Positions 33,838-42,660 of a DNA stretch of 64,000 bases are shown here, piece by piece. Below the pieces are notes generated by a model. That model was not told the DNA's origin. It did no database searches and worked only from the letters and a program-made list of their open reading frames with translations. Location of the stretch: NCBI RefSeq assembly GCF_001552215.1, contig NZ_BCQT01000009.1, positions 310,001-374,000 of the forward strand, read 5' to 3'. The translations under genes were made by a program, and so were the position numbers. Source of the DNA: Actinomadura macra NBRC 14102 (lineage in GTDB: Bacteria; Actinomycetota; Actinomycetes; Streptosporangiales; Streptosporangiaceae). Numbering within the stretch: position 1 is the first letter of the stretch; each line of letters opens with the position of its first letter.

Positions 33838-34496
33838 TGCGGGTCGCTATCGCGGGGGCTGGCGCGGTGGGCCGCTCCATCGCGCAGGAGCTGCTGGAGA
33901 ACGGGCACGAGGTGCTGCTGATCGACAAGAGCCCGAAGGCCATCAAGGTGGAGACGGTGCCGCGGGCGGAATGGCTGCTGGCGGACGCGTGCGAGATCTC
34001 CGCGCTGGACGACGCGGCGCTGGAGCGTTGCCAGGTCGTGGTCGCCTCGTCCGGTGACGACAAGGTCAACCTGGTGGTGTCGCTGCTGGCCAAGACCGAG
34101 TACGGGGTGCCGAGGGTCGTCGCGCGGATCAACCACCCGAAGAACGAGTGGCTGTTCAACGAGTCGTGGGGCGTGGACGTGGCCGTGTCCACGCCGCGGC
34201 TGCTGTCGGCGCTGGTGGAGGAGGCCGTGAGCGTCGGTGACCTCGTCCGGCTGATGACGTTCCGGCAGGGCGAGGCGAACCTGGTGGAGCTGACGCTGCC
34301 CGAGGATGCGCCGCTCGGCGGCGAGCGGGTCGGCTCGGTGGCGTGGCCGCGCGACACGGCGCTGGTGGCGATCCTGCGGGAGGGCCGGGTGCTCGTCCCG
34401 ATGCCGGACGACACCCTGGAACCGGGCGACGAGCTGATGTTCGTCGCCAGCCAGGATGTCGAGGACGAGCTGGCCGAGTTGCTCGGAGCGCGCTGA
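33837..34496 (+). CDS. TrkA-family potassium uptake regulator (CeoC-like)
   Basis: The 219-residue protein is the second RCK subunit. It opens MRVAIAGAGAVGRSIAQELL with GxGxxG, followed by VLLIDKSPKAIK carrying the acidic ribose-binding residue. The RCK-C half includes GDLVRLMTFRQGEANLVELTLP. It is coupled to the CeoB-like gene through TGATG. The paired arrangement is standard in actinobacteria beside KimA/APC permease genes. A small GGGCG-CGCCC hairpin (34520-34534) lies 23 bases after the stop, and a dispersed repeat follows. Confidence 0.93.
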   Translation: MRVAIAGAGAVGRSIAQELLENGHEVLLIDKSPKAIKVETVPRAEWLLADACEISALDDAALERCQVVVASSGDDKVNLVVSLLAKTEYGVPRVVARINHPKNEWLFNESWGVDVAVSTPRLLSALVEEAVSVGDLVRLMTFRQGEANLVELTLPEDAPLGGERVGSVAWPRDTALVAILREGRVLVPMPDDTLEPGDELMFVASQDVEDELAELLGAR

Positions 34497-34519
34497 AGTA
34501 CTGCGGTGCCCTCGGCGTC

Positions 34520-34534
34520 GGGCGCTGAACGCCC
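34520..34534 (+). terminator. Short hairpin after ceoC
   Basis: GGGCG (34520-34524), loop CTGAA and CGCCC (34530-34534) are followed by TCCTTC. It is a weak candidate on its own, and the adjacent repeat element may add to termination. Confidence 0.35.
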
Positions 34535-34544
34535 TCCTTCCACG

Positions 34545-34641
34545 GCCACCGCGGTGATCGCTGCATCGCTTCGACTCGCCTGGCGACTCGCTGCGCGATC
34601 AGGTTCTCGCTTCGCTTGAACCTGGCTTCGCACGCGATCAC
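34545..34641 (-). repeat. Dispersed intergenic repeat, copy A
   Basis: Read on the minus strand, this ~95-base segment matches the segment at 55321-55415 (plus strand). The best-conserved core is 53 bases with five mismatches, including the identical run AGCGAAGCGAGAACCTGATC. An internal CAGGTTC/GAACCTG stem can form. It lies in the 3' gap between ceoC and the convergent DUF3159 gene. See copy B. Confidence 0.8.
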
Positions 34642-34663
34642 GGCTTCCCAGCCGTCAGGCGGG

Positions 34664-35437
34664 TCAGGCGGCGGGACGGTCGTCGCGGTCGAGGGGGGTG
34701 CGGCCGCGGGCGAGGAGCCAGACCATCGCCGCGAGGGCCGCCACCTGGAGCGGCCAGCCCATCACGATCTTCGCGGGGCCGAGCAGCCCGCTCTGGTCGC
34801 CGTCGGCGAGGTAGATCGGGTACTGGACGGCGACGCGGAGCGCGCAGGGCAGGACCAGCAGCCACGTCAGCCGCGAGCACAGCTTGAGGATGCCCGGGTC
34901 GGACCGCCAGGCGGTGGGGTCGCCGGTGACCGAGCCGATGATGAAGCCGACGACGGGCCACCGCACCACGATCGAGAAGATCATCGCGGCGGTGTAGCCG
35001 GCGTTAAGCATGATGCCGGGCAGGAACGCGTCCTCGGCCTTGCCGGACCGCAGTGCGAAGAACGCCGCTATCGCGATGCCGACGAGGCTGTTGAGGACGA
35101 ACTGGGGGCTGGACCGCTGGGCGACCCTCACCAGGAGCAGCACCACGGCCGCGCCCACGCCCGCGCCGACGGCGAGCTTGATGTCCTTGGCGGCGACATA
35201 GGTGCCGGTGAAGGCGATGGTCGGCACGGCCGCCTCGACCATGCCCCGGACGCCGCCGAGCGCCTTGCCGAGCTGGGCGCGGACCGCCGATTCGACGGTG
35301 TCGTGCGCGTTCCCGCCCGCGGCGGGCGGGGTGGCGGGGTCCGCCGGGGCGGTGGACGGCGGGGCACCGGCGCCCCCGGTATCGGGAGTGTCGGCGGTGT
35401 CGGTGGCGCGCCGGCCGGTCGCTTCTGCTTCACTCAC
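34664..35437 (-). CDS. DUF3159 membrane protein
   Basis: The 257-residue protein has a Pro/Ala-rich N-terminal 45 residues and then five or six transmembrane helices (~75-245), with family features VRAQLGKALGGVRGMVEAAVP and VVRWPVVGFIIGSVTGDP. DUF3159 proteins are actinobacterial and resemble intracellular septation protein A-type membrane proteins; the function is unknown. It lies 25 bases downstream of the OB-fold gene on the same strand, an arrangement conserved across the phylum, so the two are probably co-transcribed. Confidence 0.92.
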   Translation of the reverse strand: MSEAEATGRRATDTADTPDTGGAGAPPSTAPADPATPPAAGGNAHDTVESAVRAQLGKALGGVRGMVEAAVPTIAFTGTYVAAKDIKLAVGAGVGAAVVLLLVRVAQRSSPQFVLNSLVGIAIAAFFALRSGKAEDAFLPGIMLNAGYTAAMIFSIVVRWPVVGFIIGSVTGDPTAWRSDPGILKLCSRLTWLLVLPCALRVAVQYPIYLADGDQSGLLGPAKIVMGWPLQVAALAAMVWLLARGRTPLDRDDRPAA

Positions 35438-35462
35438 GTCGCTCTCCCGGCCCAGCGCGGCC

Positions 35463-35885
35463 TCACGAACCGCCGCGCAGCTCGTATCGCGGATTGAACA
35501 TGACCTTGCGCCCGTCCTGCAGGCTGACCAGTCCCTCGGCGCGGAGCCGGCGGCCCGGATCGATACCAGCGATCTTGCGGCGGCCCAGCCACACGAGGTT
35601 GATCACATCGGTGCCATCGTAGAGCTCGGCCTCCAGAGCGGGGGCGCCGCCCCGCGGACGGAGCGTCACCGTACGCAGGGTACCCGCCACGCAGTGCCGC
35701 TTGCGCGCGGCGCAGTCGGTGATCGGCGTCGCGCCCTCGTCGTCGGTGGTCTTCTGGAGCTCCTCGGCTTCGAGCTCGGCCTTGGTGGACGCCATGCGCC
35801 GCAGGAATCGCCGCAGGCCGCCCTTGCCTCGGTCCGGCACGGCGGGGTCGGTCTCGCGCGGCGCCCCGGCCGGTAGCTCGTCCAT
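35463..35885 (-). CDS. OB-fold nucleic-acid-binding protein
   Basis: The 140-residue protein has a charged N-terminal helix (residues ~25-50, MASTKAELEAEELQK). An OB-fold follows (~65-138): AGTLRTVTLRPRGGAPALEA, then ELYDGTDVINLVWLGRRKIAGI and VMFNPRYEL. This tRNA_anti/RecG-wedge-like family is found in the conserved actinobacterial DUF3159-DUF3710-dut neighbourhood and probably binds RNA or ssDNA. ATG 35885 gives the usual family N-terminus; ATG 35792 would lose it. It is the first gene of the pair with DUF3159, divergent from the efflux gene at 36018. Confidence 0.88.
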   Translation of the reverse strand: MDELPAGAPRETDPAVPDRGKGGLRRFLRRMASTKAELEAEELQKTTDDEGATPITDCAARKRHCVAGTLRTVTLRPRGGAPALEAELYDGTDVINLVWLGRRKIAGIDPGRRLRAEGLVSLQDGRKVMFNPRYELRGGS

Positions 35886-35951
35886 GTTCGAAGCGTATGG
35901 CATCTCGGGGGACGAATCACCACAGCCCACCCGAAGCCCCGAGGCAAGAGT

Positions 35952-35995
35952 GGAATGAATCATTCCGTTCTGCTATATTTGGAACAGAGCATTCC
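35952..35995. promoter_or_regulatory. Promoter with paired operator-like palindromes
   Basis: GGAATGAATCATTCC (35952-35966, perfect 7-bp arms) and GGAACAGAGCATTCC (35981-35995, GGAA/TTCC arms) flank a likely -10 box TATATT (35974-35979). The sites are 29 bp apart, centre to centre, and lie just before the efflux gene. No regulator gene is adjacent, so the repressor would act in trans. Confidence 0.55.
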
Positions 35996-36017
35996 GCTCC
36001 GAACGGAAGGAAGAGCC

Positions 36018-37523
36018 GTGACCACCACGATCGAGACGCCGATCGCACCACCCGGGACCGCCCGCCCGAACCAGGGCCGCACGGGGGCCGCGCCGCACCC
36101 GCGCCGCTGGCTCGGCCTGTCGGCGATTTTGGCCGCGACCCTGCTGAACCTGCTCGACTCCACCGTGGTCAACGTCGCCGCCCCCGCGATCCGGGCGGAC
36201 CTCGGCGGGTCACTCGCCGCGCTCCAGTGGATGGCCGCCGGCTACACCCTCGCCCTCGCCGTCGCGCTGCTCACCGGCGGGCGGCTCGGCGACATGTTCG
36301 GCCGCAAGCCCGTCCTGCTCGCCGGGGCGGCCGGGTTCCTCCTCACCTCGGTCGCGTGCGCGTTCGCCTGGTCTCCGGAGAGCCTGATCGGTTTCCGGGT
36401 GGCGCAGGGCCTGGCCGCCGCGGTGATGATCCCGCAGGGCTTCGGGCTGATCCGCGACCTGTTCGGCGCGAAGGACATGGGCAAGGCGTTCGCCCTGTTC
36501 GGCCCCGTGATCGGGCTCGCCACGATCCTCGGCCCGGTGGTCGCCGGGCTGCTCATCGACGCCGACCCGCTCGGCACCGGCTGGCGCGCGATCTTCCTGC
36601 TGAACGTGCCGGTCGGCGCATACGCGCTGGTCGTGGGCGCCCGGGTGCTGCCCGCCCCGGCGAGCACCCACCGCTCCGGAGGGCTGGACGTGACCGGAAT
36701 GCTGCTCGGCGGGACCGGTATGAGCATGCTCGTCTACCCGCTCGTCCAGGGCCGCGAGCTGGGCTGGCCCACCTGGTCGCTGGCGCTGCTCGCCGGGTCG
36801 CTGCCCGTCCTCGCGCTGTTCGCCGTCCACCAACTGCGCCGCCGCCGCGCCGGACGGACGCCGCTGGTCCGGCTGAGCGTGTTCGCCGACCGCTCCTACA
36901 GCTCCGGGGTGCTGTTCGTCGTCGTCTTCTTCGGACTGATCGCCGGGTTCTCCCTCGCCACCGGGATGTTCCTGCAGCTCGGCCTCGGCTACACCCCGCT
37001 GCACGCCAGCCTGGCCATGGCGTCCTGGGCGGTCGGCGCGTTCGTGGGCTCGGCGTTCGGCAGCATGACGATGAACAGCCTCGGACGGCGCGTCCTGCAC
37101 ATCGGGCTGTCGCTGATGGCCGCCGGCCTGGCCGCCCTGTACTGGGTGTTCGAGGCCGCGGGCACGGGCGCCGACCCCGTCCAGGGCGGCTGGCACCTGG
37201 CCGCGCCGCTGCTGCTGTTCGGCGCCGGCATGGGCATGATCTTCGTCCCGCTGTTCGACATCATCGTGGCGGGCATCGCCGACCACGAGGTCGGCTCGGC
37301 CTCGGCAATGCTGGAGTCGATCCAGCAGCTCGGCGCCTCCCTCGGCATCGCGGTCCTCGGCACGGTGTTCTTCGAGGTCATGGGCGCACCGCAGGCGGGC
37401 GCGGGTCTGCACCGGCAGCACGCCCTGGACGCCGCGTCCCTCGTCGCCCTGCTGACGCTCGGCCTCACCGCGGTCGCGTTCCTGGTCGCCTTCCTCCTCC
37501 CCCGCCGGTCCCGCACCTCCTGA
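36018..37523 (+). CDS. DHA2-family MFS drug efflux transporter
   Basis: The 501-residue protein has 14 predicted membrane helices. TM1 has LLNLLDSTVVNVAAPAI, loop 2-3 has GGRLGDMFGRKP, and the family motif C region is VIGLATILGPVVAGLL. It is clearly paralogous to the pump at 10993 but lacks the long loop before the final helix. GTG 36018 has GGAAGGAAG seven bases upstream. The palindromes in its promoter suggest induction by a ligand-responsive repressor not encoded in the window. A textbook terminator follows. Confidence 0.93.
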   Translation: MTTTIETPIAPPGTARPNQGRTGAAPHPRRWLGLSAILAATLLNLLDSTVVNVAAPAIRADLGGSLAALQWMAAGYTLALAVALLTGGRLGDMFGRKPVLLAGAAGFLLTSVACAFAWSPESLIGFRVAQGLAAAVMIPQGFGLIRDLFGAKDMGKAFALFGPVIGLATILGPVVAGLLIDADPLGTGWRAIFLLNVPVGAYALVVGARVLPAPASTHRSGGLDVTGMLLGGTGMSMLVYPLVQGRELGWPTWSLALLAGSLPVLALFAVHQLRRRRAGRTPLVRLSVFADRSYSSGVLFVVVFFGLIAGFSLATGMFLQLGLGYTPLHASLAMASWAVGAFVGSAFGSMTMNSLGRRVLHIGLSLMAAGLAALYWVFEAAGTGADPVQGGWHLAAPLLLFGAGMGMIFVPLFDIIVAGIADHEVGSASAMLESIQQLGASLGIAVLGTVFFEVMGAPQAGAGLHRQHALDAASLVALLTLGLTAVAFLVAFLLPRRSRTS

Positions 37524-37559
37524 TCCAGACCTCATCGAGCGTCTGGCTTGCCAAACTCG

Positions 37560-37591
37560 CCCTCCGTAGGTACTTCACTACGGAGGGTTTT
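37560..37591 (+). terminator. Rho-independent terminator
   Basis: CCCTCCGTAG (37560-37569) pairs perfectly with CTACGGAGGG (37578-37587) across an 8-base loop and is followed directly by TTTT. It ends the efflux transcript and is one of the few classical terminators in the window. Confidence 0.88.
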
Positions 37592-37638
37592 GGCGTACAG
37601 GTGAGAAGACGTGCAGGCGAGCAGACTGGTGGCACGAG

Positions 37639-38910
37639 ATGTTGCGCGAGTTCGGGGAACACGAGGCCGGGCGGCGCCCACCGCCCACCACGAGGAGAAC
37701 GCCGGTCGTGCTGGGCGCGGCCGTCCTGATGGCGGCGGCGGGCTGCGCGTCCGGAGCGAGCGGCGAGACGACCGAGGGCCCCGGCGCGTCCGGGAACGTC
37801 GAGCCCCGGCGGCAGGCACCGCCGATCACGATCGAGCCCGCCGAGGGCTCCCGCGACGTGCGCCCTGACCAGGGCGTCGTGGTCACCGCCGTGCGCGGCA
37901 CCCTCGGCCGCGTCGACGTCCGTGCCGACGGCGCGTCCAGACCGGTGGCGGGCCGCCTGTCCGCCGACCACCGGTCATGGCGGACACGCTGGCCCCTCCA
38001 GCCCGGCACCGCCTACACCGCGGCCTCCACCGGGTCGGACGGACGGGGCGGGCGCACCTCGGTCACCTCCCGGTTCAGCACCCTCCGCCCGTCCGCCACG
38101 TTCCGGATCAGCGACGTCACCCCGCGGACCGGCGAGGTCGTCGGCGTCGGCATGCCGGTGATCGTCACGTTCGACCGGCCGATCACCCGCCGCGCCGCCG
38201 TCGAACGGTCGCTGGAACTACGGACGACCCGGCGCGTCACAGGCGCCTGGCGTTGGACGGGCCCCCAGCAGATCGTGTTCCGCCCGCGCCGGTACTGGCG
38301 TGCCGGCGAGCGTGTCAGGCTCCTCGCCCACACCGCCGGCGTGCGGGCGGCGCCCGGCATCTACGGGGCGTCCGGGAACGTCACCGCGTTCCGCGTCGGC
38401 CGCTCCCGCGTCAGCACGGTCGACACGCTGCGGCACCGCATGACCGTCCGGGAGGGCGGCCGACTGGTGCGGACGGTCGGGATCAGCGCGGGCAAGGGCG
38501 GGCGCCGCGCGTACACCACCACGAGCGGCGTGCACCTGACGATGGGCAAGGGCGACCCGGTCGTGATGTCGTCGGCGTGGATGGGCGTGACGGACAAGAA
38601 GGACCCGCGCTACTACAAGATGAAGGTCCGGCACGCCGTGCAGATCTCCAGCAGCGGCGAGTACGTCCACTCCGCGCCATGGTCGGTGAAGTCGCAGGGG
38701 CACGAGAACGTCAGCCACGGCTGCGTCAACGCCCCGCCACAGTTCGCCGGCTGGTTCTACGCGGGCTCCCTGCGCGGCGACGTCGTCAACGTCACCGGCA
38801 CCAACCGCGCCCTGGAGTGGAACAACGGCTGGGGTTTCTGGCAACTCCCCTGGTCGCAGTGGGTCGCGGGCAGTGCGCTCGACCGCGCGGTGACGACCAC
38901 CCGTTCCTGA
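37639..38910 (+). CDS. L,D-transpeptidase (YkuD) with Ig-like domains, lipoprotein
   Basis: The 423-residue lipoprotein makes 3-3 peptidoglycan cross-links outside the membrane. The signal VVLGAAVLMAAAGC ends in a lipobox with Cys ~36. Two Ig-like domains follow (~60-150, beginning ITIEPAEGSRDVRPD, and ~150-255). The catalytic YkuD domain (~255-390) has the motif SHGCVNAP, with the nucleophilic Cys at ~361 and upstream HSAPWSVKSQG. The C-terminal extension ending WNNGWGFWQLPWSQWVAG is typical of the actinobacterial LdtMt2 class. The ATG at 37639 lies about 48 bases after the upstream terminator. Confidence 0.93.
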   Translation: MLREFGEHEAGRRPPPTTRRTPVVLGAAVLMAAAGCASGASGETTEGPGASGNVEPRRQAPPITIEPAEGSRDVRPDQGVVVTAVRGTLGRVDVRADGASRPVAGRLSADHRSWRTRWPLQPGTAYTAASTGSDGRGGRTSVTSRFSTLRPSATFRISDVTPRTGEVVGVGMPVIVTFDRPITRRAAVERSLELRTTRRVTGAWRWTGPQQIVFRPRRYWRAGERVRLLAHTAGVRAAPGIYGASGNVTAFRVGRSRVSTVDTLRHRMTVREGGRLVRTVGISAGKGGRRAYTTTSGVHLTMGKGDPVVMSSAWMGVTDKKDPRYYKMKVRHAVQISSSGEYVHSAPWSVKSQGHENVSHGCVNAPPQFAGWFYAGSLRGDVVNVTGTNRALEWNNGWGFWQLPWSQWVAGSALDRAVTTTRS

Positions 38911-38925
38911 GCGCCCCGGCGGAGA

Positions 38926-39798
38926 TCAATCCCTGATCGCGACGGCGGCCCCCGAGACCCTGACCCTCGGGTCGTCCGCGCGCAGCCCCACCGTCAGCAC
39001 ACCCGGACGGCCCATGTCGTCGCCCTGCCGCAGGGTGAGCGTCGCGTCGGCGACGACCTCACCTCGCTCGCGCAGGTAGGCGCCGAAGGCGGCCGCCGCC
39101 GCACCGGTCGCCGGATCCTCCACCACCCCGCCCACCGGGAAGGGGTCGCGGACGTGGAACACGCCGGACGATTCGCGCCACACCAGCTGGACGGTCGTGA
39201 GGTCGCGGACGGTCATGAACGCGGCCAGCCGGTCGAAGTCGTAGTCGAGGTCGGCGAGACGCCTGCGGGTCGCGGCGGCGAGGACGAGATGGCGCGCCCC
39301 GGCGAAGGCCACGCGCGGCGGCAGCGCCGGATCGAGGTCGTCCGCGCGCCACCGCAGCGCGACGAGCGCCTCGGCCACCTCGTCCTCGCCGATGTCCTCG
39401 ACGTGGGGTTCGACGCTGGTGAGGGTGGCGCGGAACGTCCCGTCCGCGGCCTGGTCGACGTCCACGGGAACGGTGCCCGCGCGGGTGGCGAACGTCAGCG
39501 CACCCGGCCCGATCCGCTCCGCGAGGGCGACGGCCGCCGCGACCGTCGCGTGCCCGCAGAACGGGACCTCGGCCTTGGGGCTGAAGTAGCGGACGGTGAA
39601 CGCCCGCCCCGGCTCCCCGAGCCCCTCGGGCGGGTCGGTGAGGAACGCGGTCTCGGAATAGCCGACGTCGGCGGCGACGGCGAGCATCCCCGCCTCATCC
39701 AGCGCGGACGCGTCGAGCACGATCCCCGCGGGGTTGCCCCCGTCCGGATCGGTGGTGAACGCCGAATAGCGCAGGACCGTGCCGCGAGAATCCGTCAT
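38926..39798 (-). CDS. PhzF-family isomerase/epimerase-like protein
   Basis: The 290-residue protein has the PhzF fold of two similar halves. The first contains FTTDPDGGNPAGIVLD with the catalytic region around SETAFL and FSPKAEVPFCGHATVAAA. The second has the matching VEDPATGAAAAAFGAYL. PhzF catalyses a hydrogen shift in phenazine biosynthesis, but most homologues, including isolated ones like this, have unknown substrates. No other phenazine genes are present. The ATG at 39798 gives the expected N-terminus. The gene ends 15 bases from the convergent L,D-transpeptidase gene. Confidence 0.9.
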   Translation of the reverse strand: MTDSRGTVLRYSAFTTDPDGGNPAGIVLDASALDEAGMLAVAADVGYSETAFLTDPPEGLGEPGRAFTVRYFSPKAEVPFCGHATVAAAVALAERIGPGALTFATRAGTVPVDVDQAADGTFRATLTSVEPHVEDIGEDEVAEALVALRWRADDLDPALPPRVAFAGARHLVLAAATRRRLADLDYDFDRLAAFMTVRDLTTVQLVWRESSGVFHVRDPFPVGGVVEDPATGAAAAAFGAYLRERGEVVADATLTLRQGDDMGRPGVLTVGLRADDPRVRVSGAAVAIRD

Positions 39799-39836
39799 GT
39801 CCGGAGGCAACGCCGGAACGGCCGCGCTTACTCCCG

Positions 39837-41585
39837 TCAGACGCGGCGGAGACGGGCCCGCGCCAGGGACGTGAAGTAGCCGAGTTCCGCGACGTTCATC
39901 AGGCGGGCGGTGCCGAGGTACAGCGCGCCCCCACCGAGGCCGCCCACCAGAACGGCCAGCACACTCGGAAGCCGGTCGCCGTGCATGTGCCCGAATCCCC
40001 AGACGACCATCGCCGCGAACGCCAGCGCGGGGAGGGCCGCCAGATGCAGCCGGACGAGCGTACGGACGATCCGGCGACCGTCCATCCCGCCGAGCCGCCG
40101 GCGCAGGACGAGCGACGAGCAGACCGCGCCGATCACGTAGAACAGCCCGTAGGCGACCGGCAGCACGAGCACGACCTGCTGCGCCGGAACGAACCGGAGC
40201 AGCGCGAACGCCGTCGCGGCCTGCGCGACCCCGGCCGGGACGGCGATCAGGCCGGGCGTCCGGGTATCGCCGAGCGCGTAGAAGACGCGCATCAGCAACT
40301 GGTGCAGGGTGAACGGGACGACCATCACCGCGAGCACCGTCAGGACGGCGCCGATGCGGCGCGCCCCGTCCGGTGTCATGCTGCCGTAGGCGAACAGCGC
40401 GACCGAGCCGGGGACCGCGAACACCAGCATCCCGAGCGACAGCGGGACGAGCAGCGCGCACGCCAGCCGCAGCCCGCGGGAGAAGTCGTCGCGCACCAGG
40501 TCCCGGCGCCCGCCGGCGACATGCGCGCTCATCCGGGGCAGCAACGCCGTGATCACCGACACCGCGATGATCGCGTACGGGAGCTGGAACACCACCAGCG
40601 CGAACTGGTAGGCGGCCAGACCGCTGCCCGCCACGGCATGGCCCGCCTCCGCGGCGGCGCGGCCCCCCGCGCGGGTCGCGACGTTCGCGGTGACCAGCAC
40701 CCCGGCCTGCGCGACGACGACGTACACCAACATCCAGATCGCGGTCCGCAGCGCCTCTCCGAACCCCGAGCCGCGCAGATCGAGCCGGAATCGCCAGCGG
40801 AACCCGGCGGACCGCAGCGTCCACGCCAGCAGGACGCTCTGCACCATCGTCCCGAACGCCGAGCCGAGGCCCAGCAGAGTGAGCTGCGCGTCGGTGACGG
40901 TCTCCGGCGTCCGGCCCCGCCCGGCGACCCACAGGAACAGCAGCCCGGCGCCCATCGTGATGAGGTTGTTGGCGATCGGCGCCCACATCGGCGGGCCGAA
41001 CCGCTGCCGGACGTTCAGCATCGTGCTCGACAGGCCACTGACGCCGATGAAGAAGATCTGCACCAGCAGCAACCGGGTGAGCAGCACCGTCACCTCACGC
41101 TGCCGTCCCTCGTAGCCGCCCGCGTAGAGGGAGATCAGCCGGTCGGCGGCGAGCACCGCCACGACCGTCAGCACCGCGAGCGCGAGCAGCGCGACGCCCA
41201 CCAGCCGCCGCTCGGTCGCCGCGCCCCCGTCGGCGTCCCGGATCCGGCGCTTCACCAGGAACGGGACGAACACGCTGGTCAGCAGCCCGCCGAGCAGCAG
41301 CTCGTAGACCGTGTAGGGGATCATCTCGGCGGCCTGGTAGGCGTCGCCGAGCAACGCCGTCCCGAGCGCGGCGCCGATCACGACCGTCCGCAGGAACCCG
41401 GTGAAGCGGGAGAACACGGTCCCCACCGCCATGACGGCGCTGGAGTGCACGACGCTCGGCGGGTCCCCCACGTCCTCCGGGTCGCGGACGGGCACCAGCC
41501 CGTGCTCGGGCTCGCCGGGCGGCTCGTCCCGCTCCGCGGCCTCGATGACCTCTGGCATCATCCGGCGCTGCTCGCGCTCACCCAT
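39837..41585 (-). CDS. murJ: MurJ-type (MviN) lipid II flippase homologue
   Basis: The 582-residue protein has an acidic N-terminal ~45 residues and then 14 transmembrane helices of the MOP superfamily. The first core segment has SSAVMAVGTVFSRFTGFLRTVVIG, and PYTVYELLLGGLLTSVFVPFL follows, both MurJ hallmarks. Family members flip lipid-linked peptidoglycan precursors. This copy is not in the usual chromosomal murJ-trxB neighbourhood, so it may be a paralogue serving another lipid-linked cargo; the symbol is by homology. ATG 41585 is preferred over GTG 41591. Confidence 0.85.
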   Translation of the reverse strand: MGEREQRRMMPEVIEAAERDEPPGEPEHGLVPVRDPEDVGDPPSVVHSSAVMAVGTVFSRFTGFLRTVVIGAALGTALLGDAYQAAEMIPYTVYELLLGGLLTSVFVPFLVKRRIRDADGGAATERRLVGVALLALAVLTVVAVLAADRLISLYAGGYEGRQREVTVLLTRLLLVQIFFIGVSGLSSTMLNVRQRFGPPMWAPIANNLITMGAGLLFLWVAGRGRTPETVTDAQLTLLGLGSAFGTMVQSVLLAWTLRSAGFRWRFRLDLRGSGFGEALRTAIWMLVYVVVAQAGVLVTANVATRAGGRAAAEAGHAVAGSGLAAYQFALVVFQLPYAIIAVSVITALLPRMSAHVAGGRRDLVRDDFSRGLRLACALLVPLSLGMLVFAVPGSVALFAYGSMTPDGARRIGAVLTVLAVMVVPFTLHQLLMRVFYALGDTRTPGLIAVPAGVAQAATAFALLRFVPAQQVVLVLPVAYGLFYVIGAVCSSLVLRRRLGGMDGRRIVRTLVRLHLAALPALAFAAMVVWGFGHMHGDRLPSVLAVLVGGLGGGALYLGTARLMNVAELGYFTSLARARLRRV

Positions 41586-41681
41586 CGGCACCCCCGTGGT
41601 CCTGGTGCCGAAGTATGCCCTGTCGCCGCCGCGCGTCCCTCGTCCGAACGGCCGGTCCCGCCCGTCCGGACGGCCGAGTTC

Positions 41682-42497
41682 TCAGGTCGTGGCGAACTCG
41701 GCCGCCGACCAGAGGATCACGACCGCCGCCGCCACCCCGTACGCCCACGAGACCGTCGCGACGACCCTGACCCGCCGCGCCTCCGCCAGCCCGGTGAACG
41801 CCAGCAGCCACGCCAGCGCCGGCAGGACGAGGATCGCGTGCATGGTCACGGCGTGCGCCGGTTTCAGCGCGCCGGCCACGTGATAGGCGAGCCGCTGGTC
41901 CCCCGACTGCACCTCCGCCACGCCCCGCGCGATCATCGCGGCGCCGGACAGCAGCGCCAGCATCAGCGCGACGAACCCGACCCGCATCGCCAGCCGCATG
42001 CTCGGCGCGACCGCCGGGTTCTCCCGGAACGACGCGACCGCCAGCGTCACCAGCGTGACGATCAGGATCCCGCCGCCCACCGCGAGCATCCGCGAGATGG
42101 CCGTGTCGAGCACCGTCTCCATGTTGAAGTGGGACGGGACGCGCCGCCACGCCTGCACGGTGATCAGCGCGACCTCCGCCACGCAGTCGGCCGTGAACAC
42201 CCCGAGGATCACGGCCCGCGTCCGCTCCTTGAGCGGCACGAACGAACCGACCCACGCGATGGTGACGAGCGTCAGCCCGAACGACAGCCCGAACGTGACG
42301 GCCTTGCGCCACGACACCGGCCCCTCCCACGGCCCTCCGTCGACCGCGAAGACGCCCAGATGGAACACCCCGGACGCCATCAGCAGCGCCCCGACCACAT
42401 ACGCGACCCGCTCAACACGCCGCGCGTCCGCCCAGATGCCCCCCGCCGCCGCCACCAGGGCGCCCCCGCCCCGCACGCCGCCTACCCAACCGCTCAT
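41682..42497 (-). CDS. Seven-helix membrane protein, unknown function
   Basis: The 271-residue protein has about seven hydrophobic segments starting near residue 30 (VERVAYVVGALLMASGVFHLGVF). Conserved-looking polar sites are HLGVFAVDGGPWEGPVSWRK, VQAWRRVPSHFN and AHAVTMHAILVLPALAWLL. His residues in membrane segments could bind heme or metal. I do not recognise a named family. The promoter carries a strong palindrome (42512-42523), so expression is probably controlled by a TetR-type repressor. It starts 912 bases downstream of murJ on the same strand with no close linkage. Confidence 0.75.
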   Translation of the reverse strand: MSGWVGGVRGGGALVAAAGGIWADARRVERVAYVVGALLMASGVFHLGVFAVDGGPWEGPVSWRKAVTFGLSFGLTLVTIAWVGSFVPLKERTRAVILGVFTADCVAEVALITVQAWRRVPSHFNMETVLDTAISRMLAVGGGILIVTLVTLAVASFRENPAVAPSMRLAMRVGFVALMLALLSGAAMIARGVAEVQSGDQRLAYHVAGALKPAHAVTMHAILVLPALAWLLAFTGLAEARRVRVVATVSWAYGVAAAVVILWSAAEFATT

Positions 42498-42511
42498 GTC
42501 CGCTCCAATGA

Positions 42512-42523
42512 GTGAGTACTCAC
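42512..42523. promoter_or_regulatory. TetR-type palindromic operator
   Basis: GTGAGTACTCAC is a perfect 12-bp palindrome lying 15 bases before the membrane-protein ATG at 42497, inside GAGTGAGTACTCACCCACTC. TGAGTGAGTACTCACTCA-like sites are typical operators of TetR repressors. No TetR gene adjoins it. Confidence 0.55.
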
Positions 42524-42660
42524 CCACTCTAGAGGACGGTGACCGCGAATACGAAAGGGGCGCCCGATGCGGGCGAACAGCACGGCGTTCCATCTGGAAG
42601 GGCTGGCGAGCCCCTAGAGTCGGGTCCTCGGTACATGGCGAGTGAGGGGCAGAGACAAAG

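Noticed and set aside
38926..39798. Phenazine biosynthesis locus, from the PhzF homologue
   Set aside because: No other phz genes are present; isolated PhzF proteins are common and have other or unknown roles.
39981..42515. 844-codon plus-strand frame opposite murJ and the seven-helix gene
   Set aside because: The composition (Arg/Pro/His/Asp) is a reverse image of hydrophobic coding; both minus genes have family or membrane signatures.
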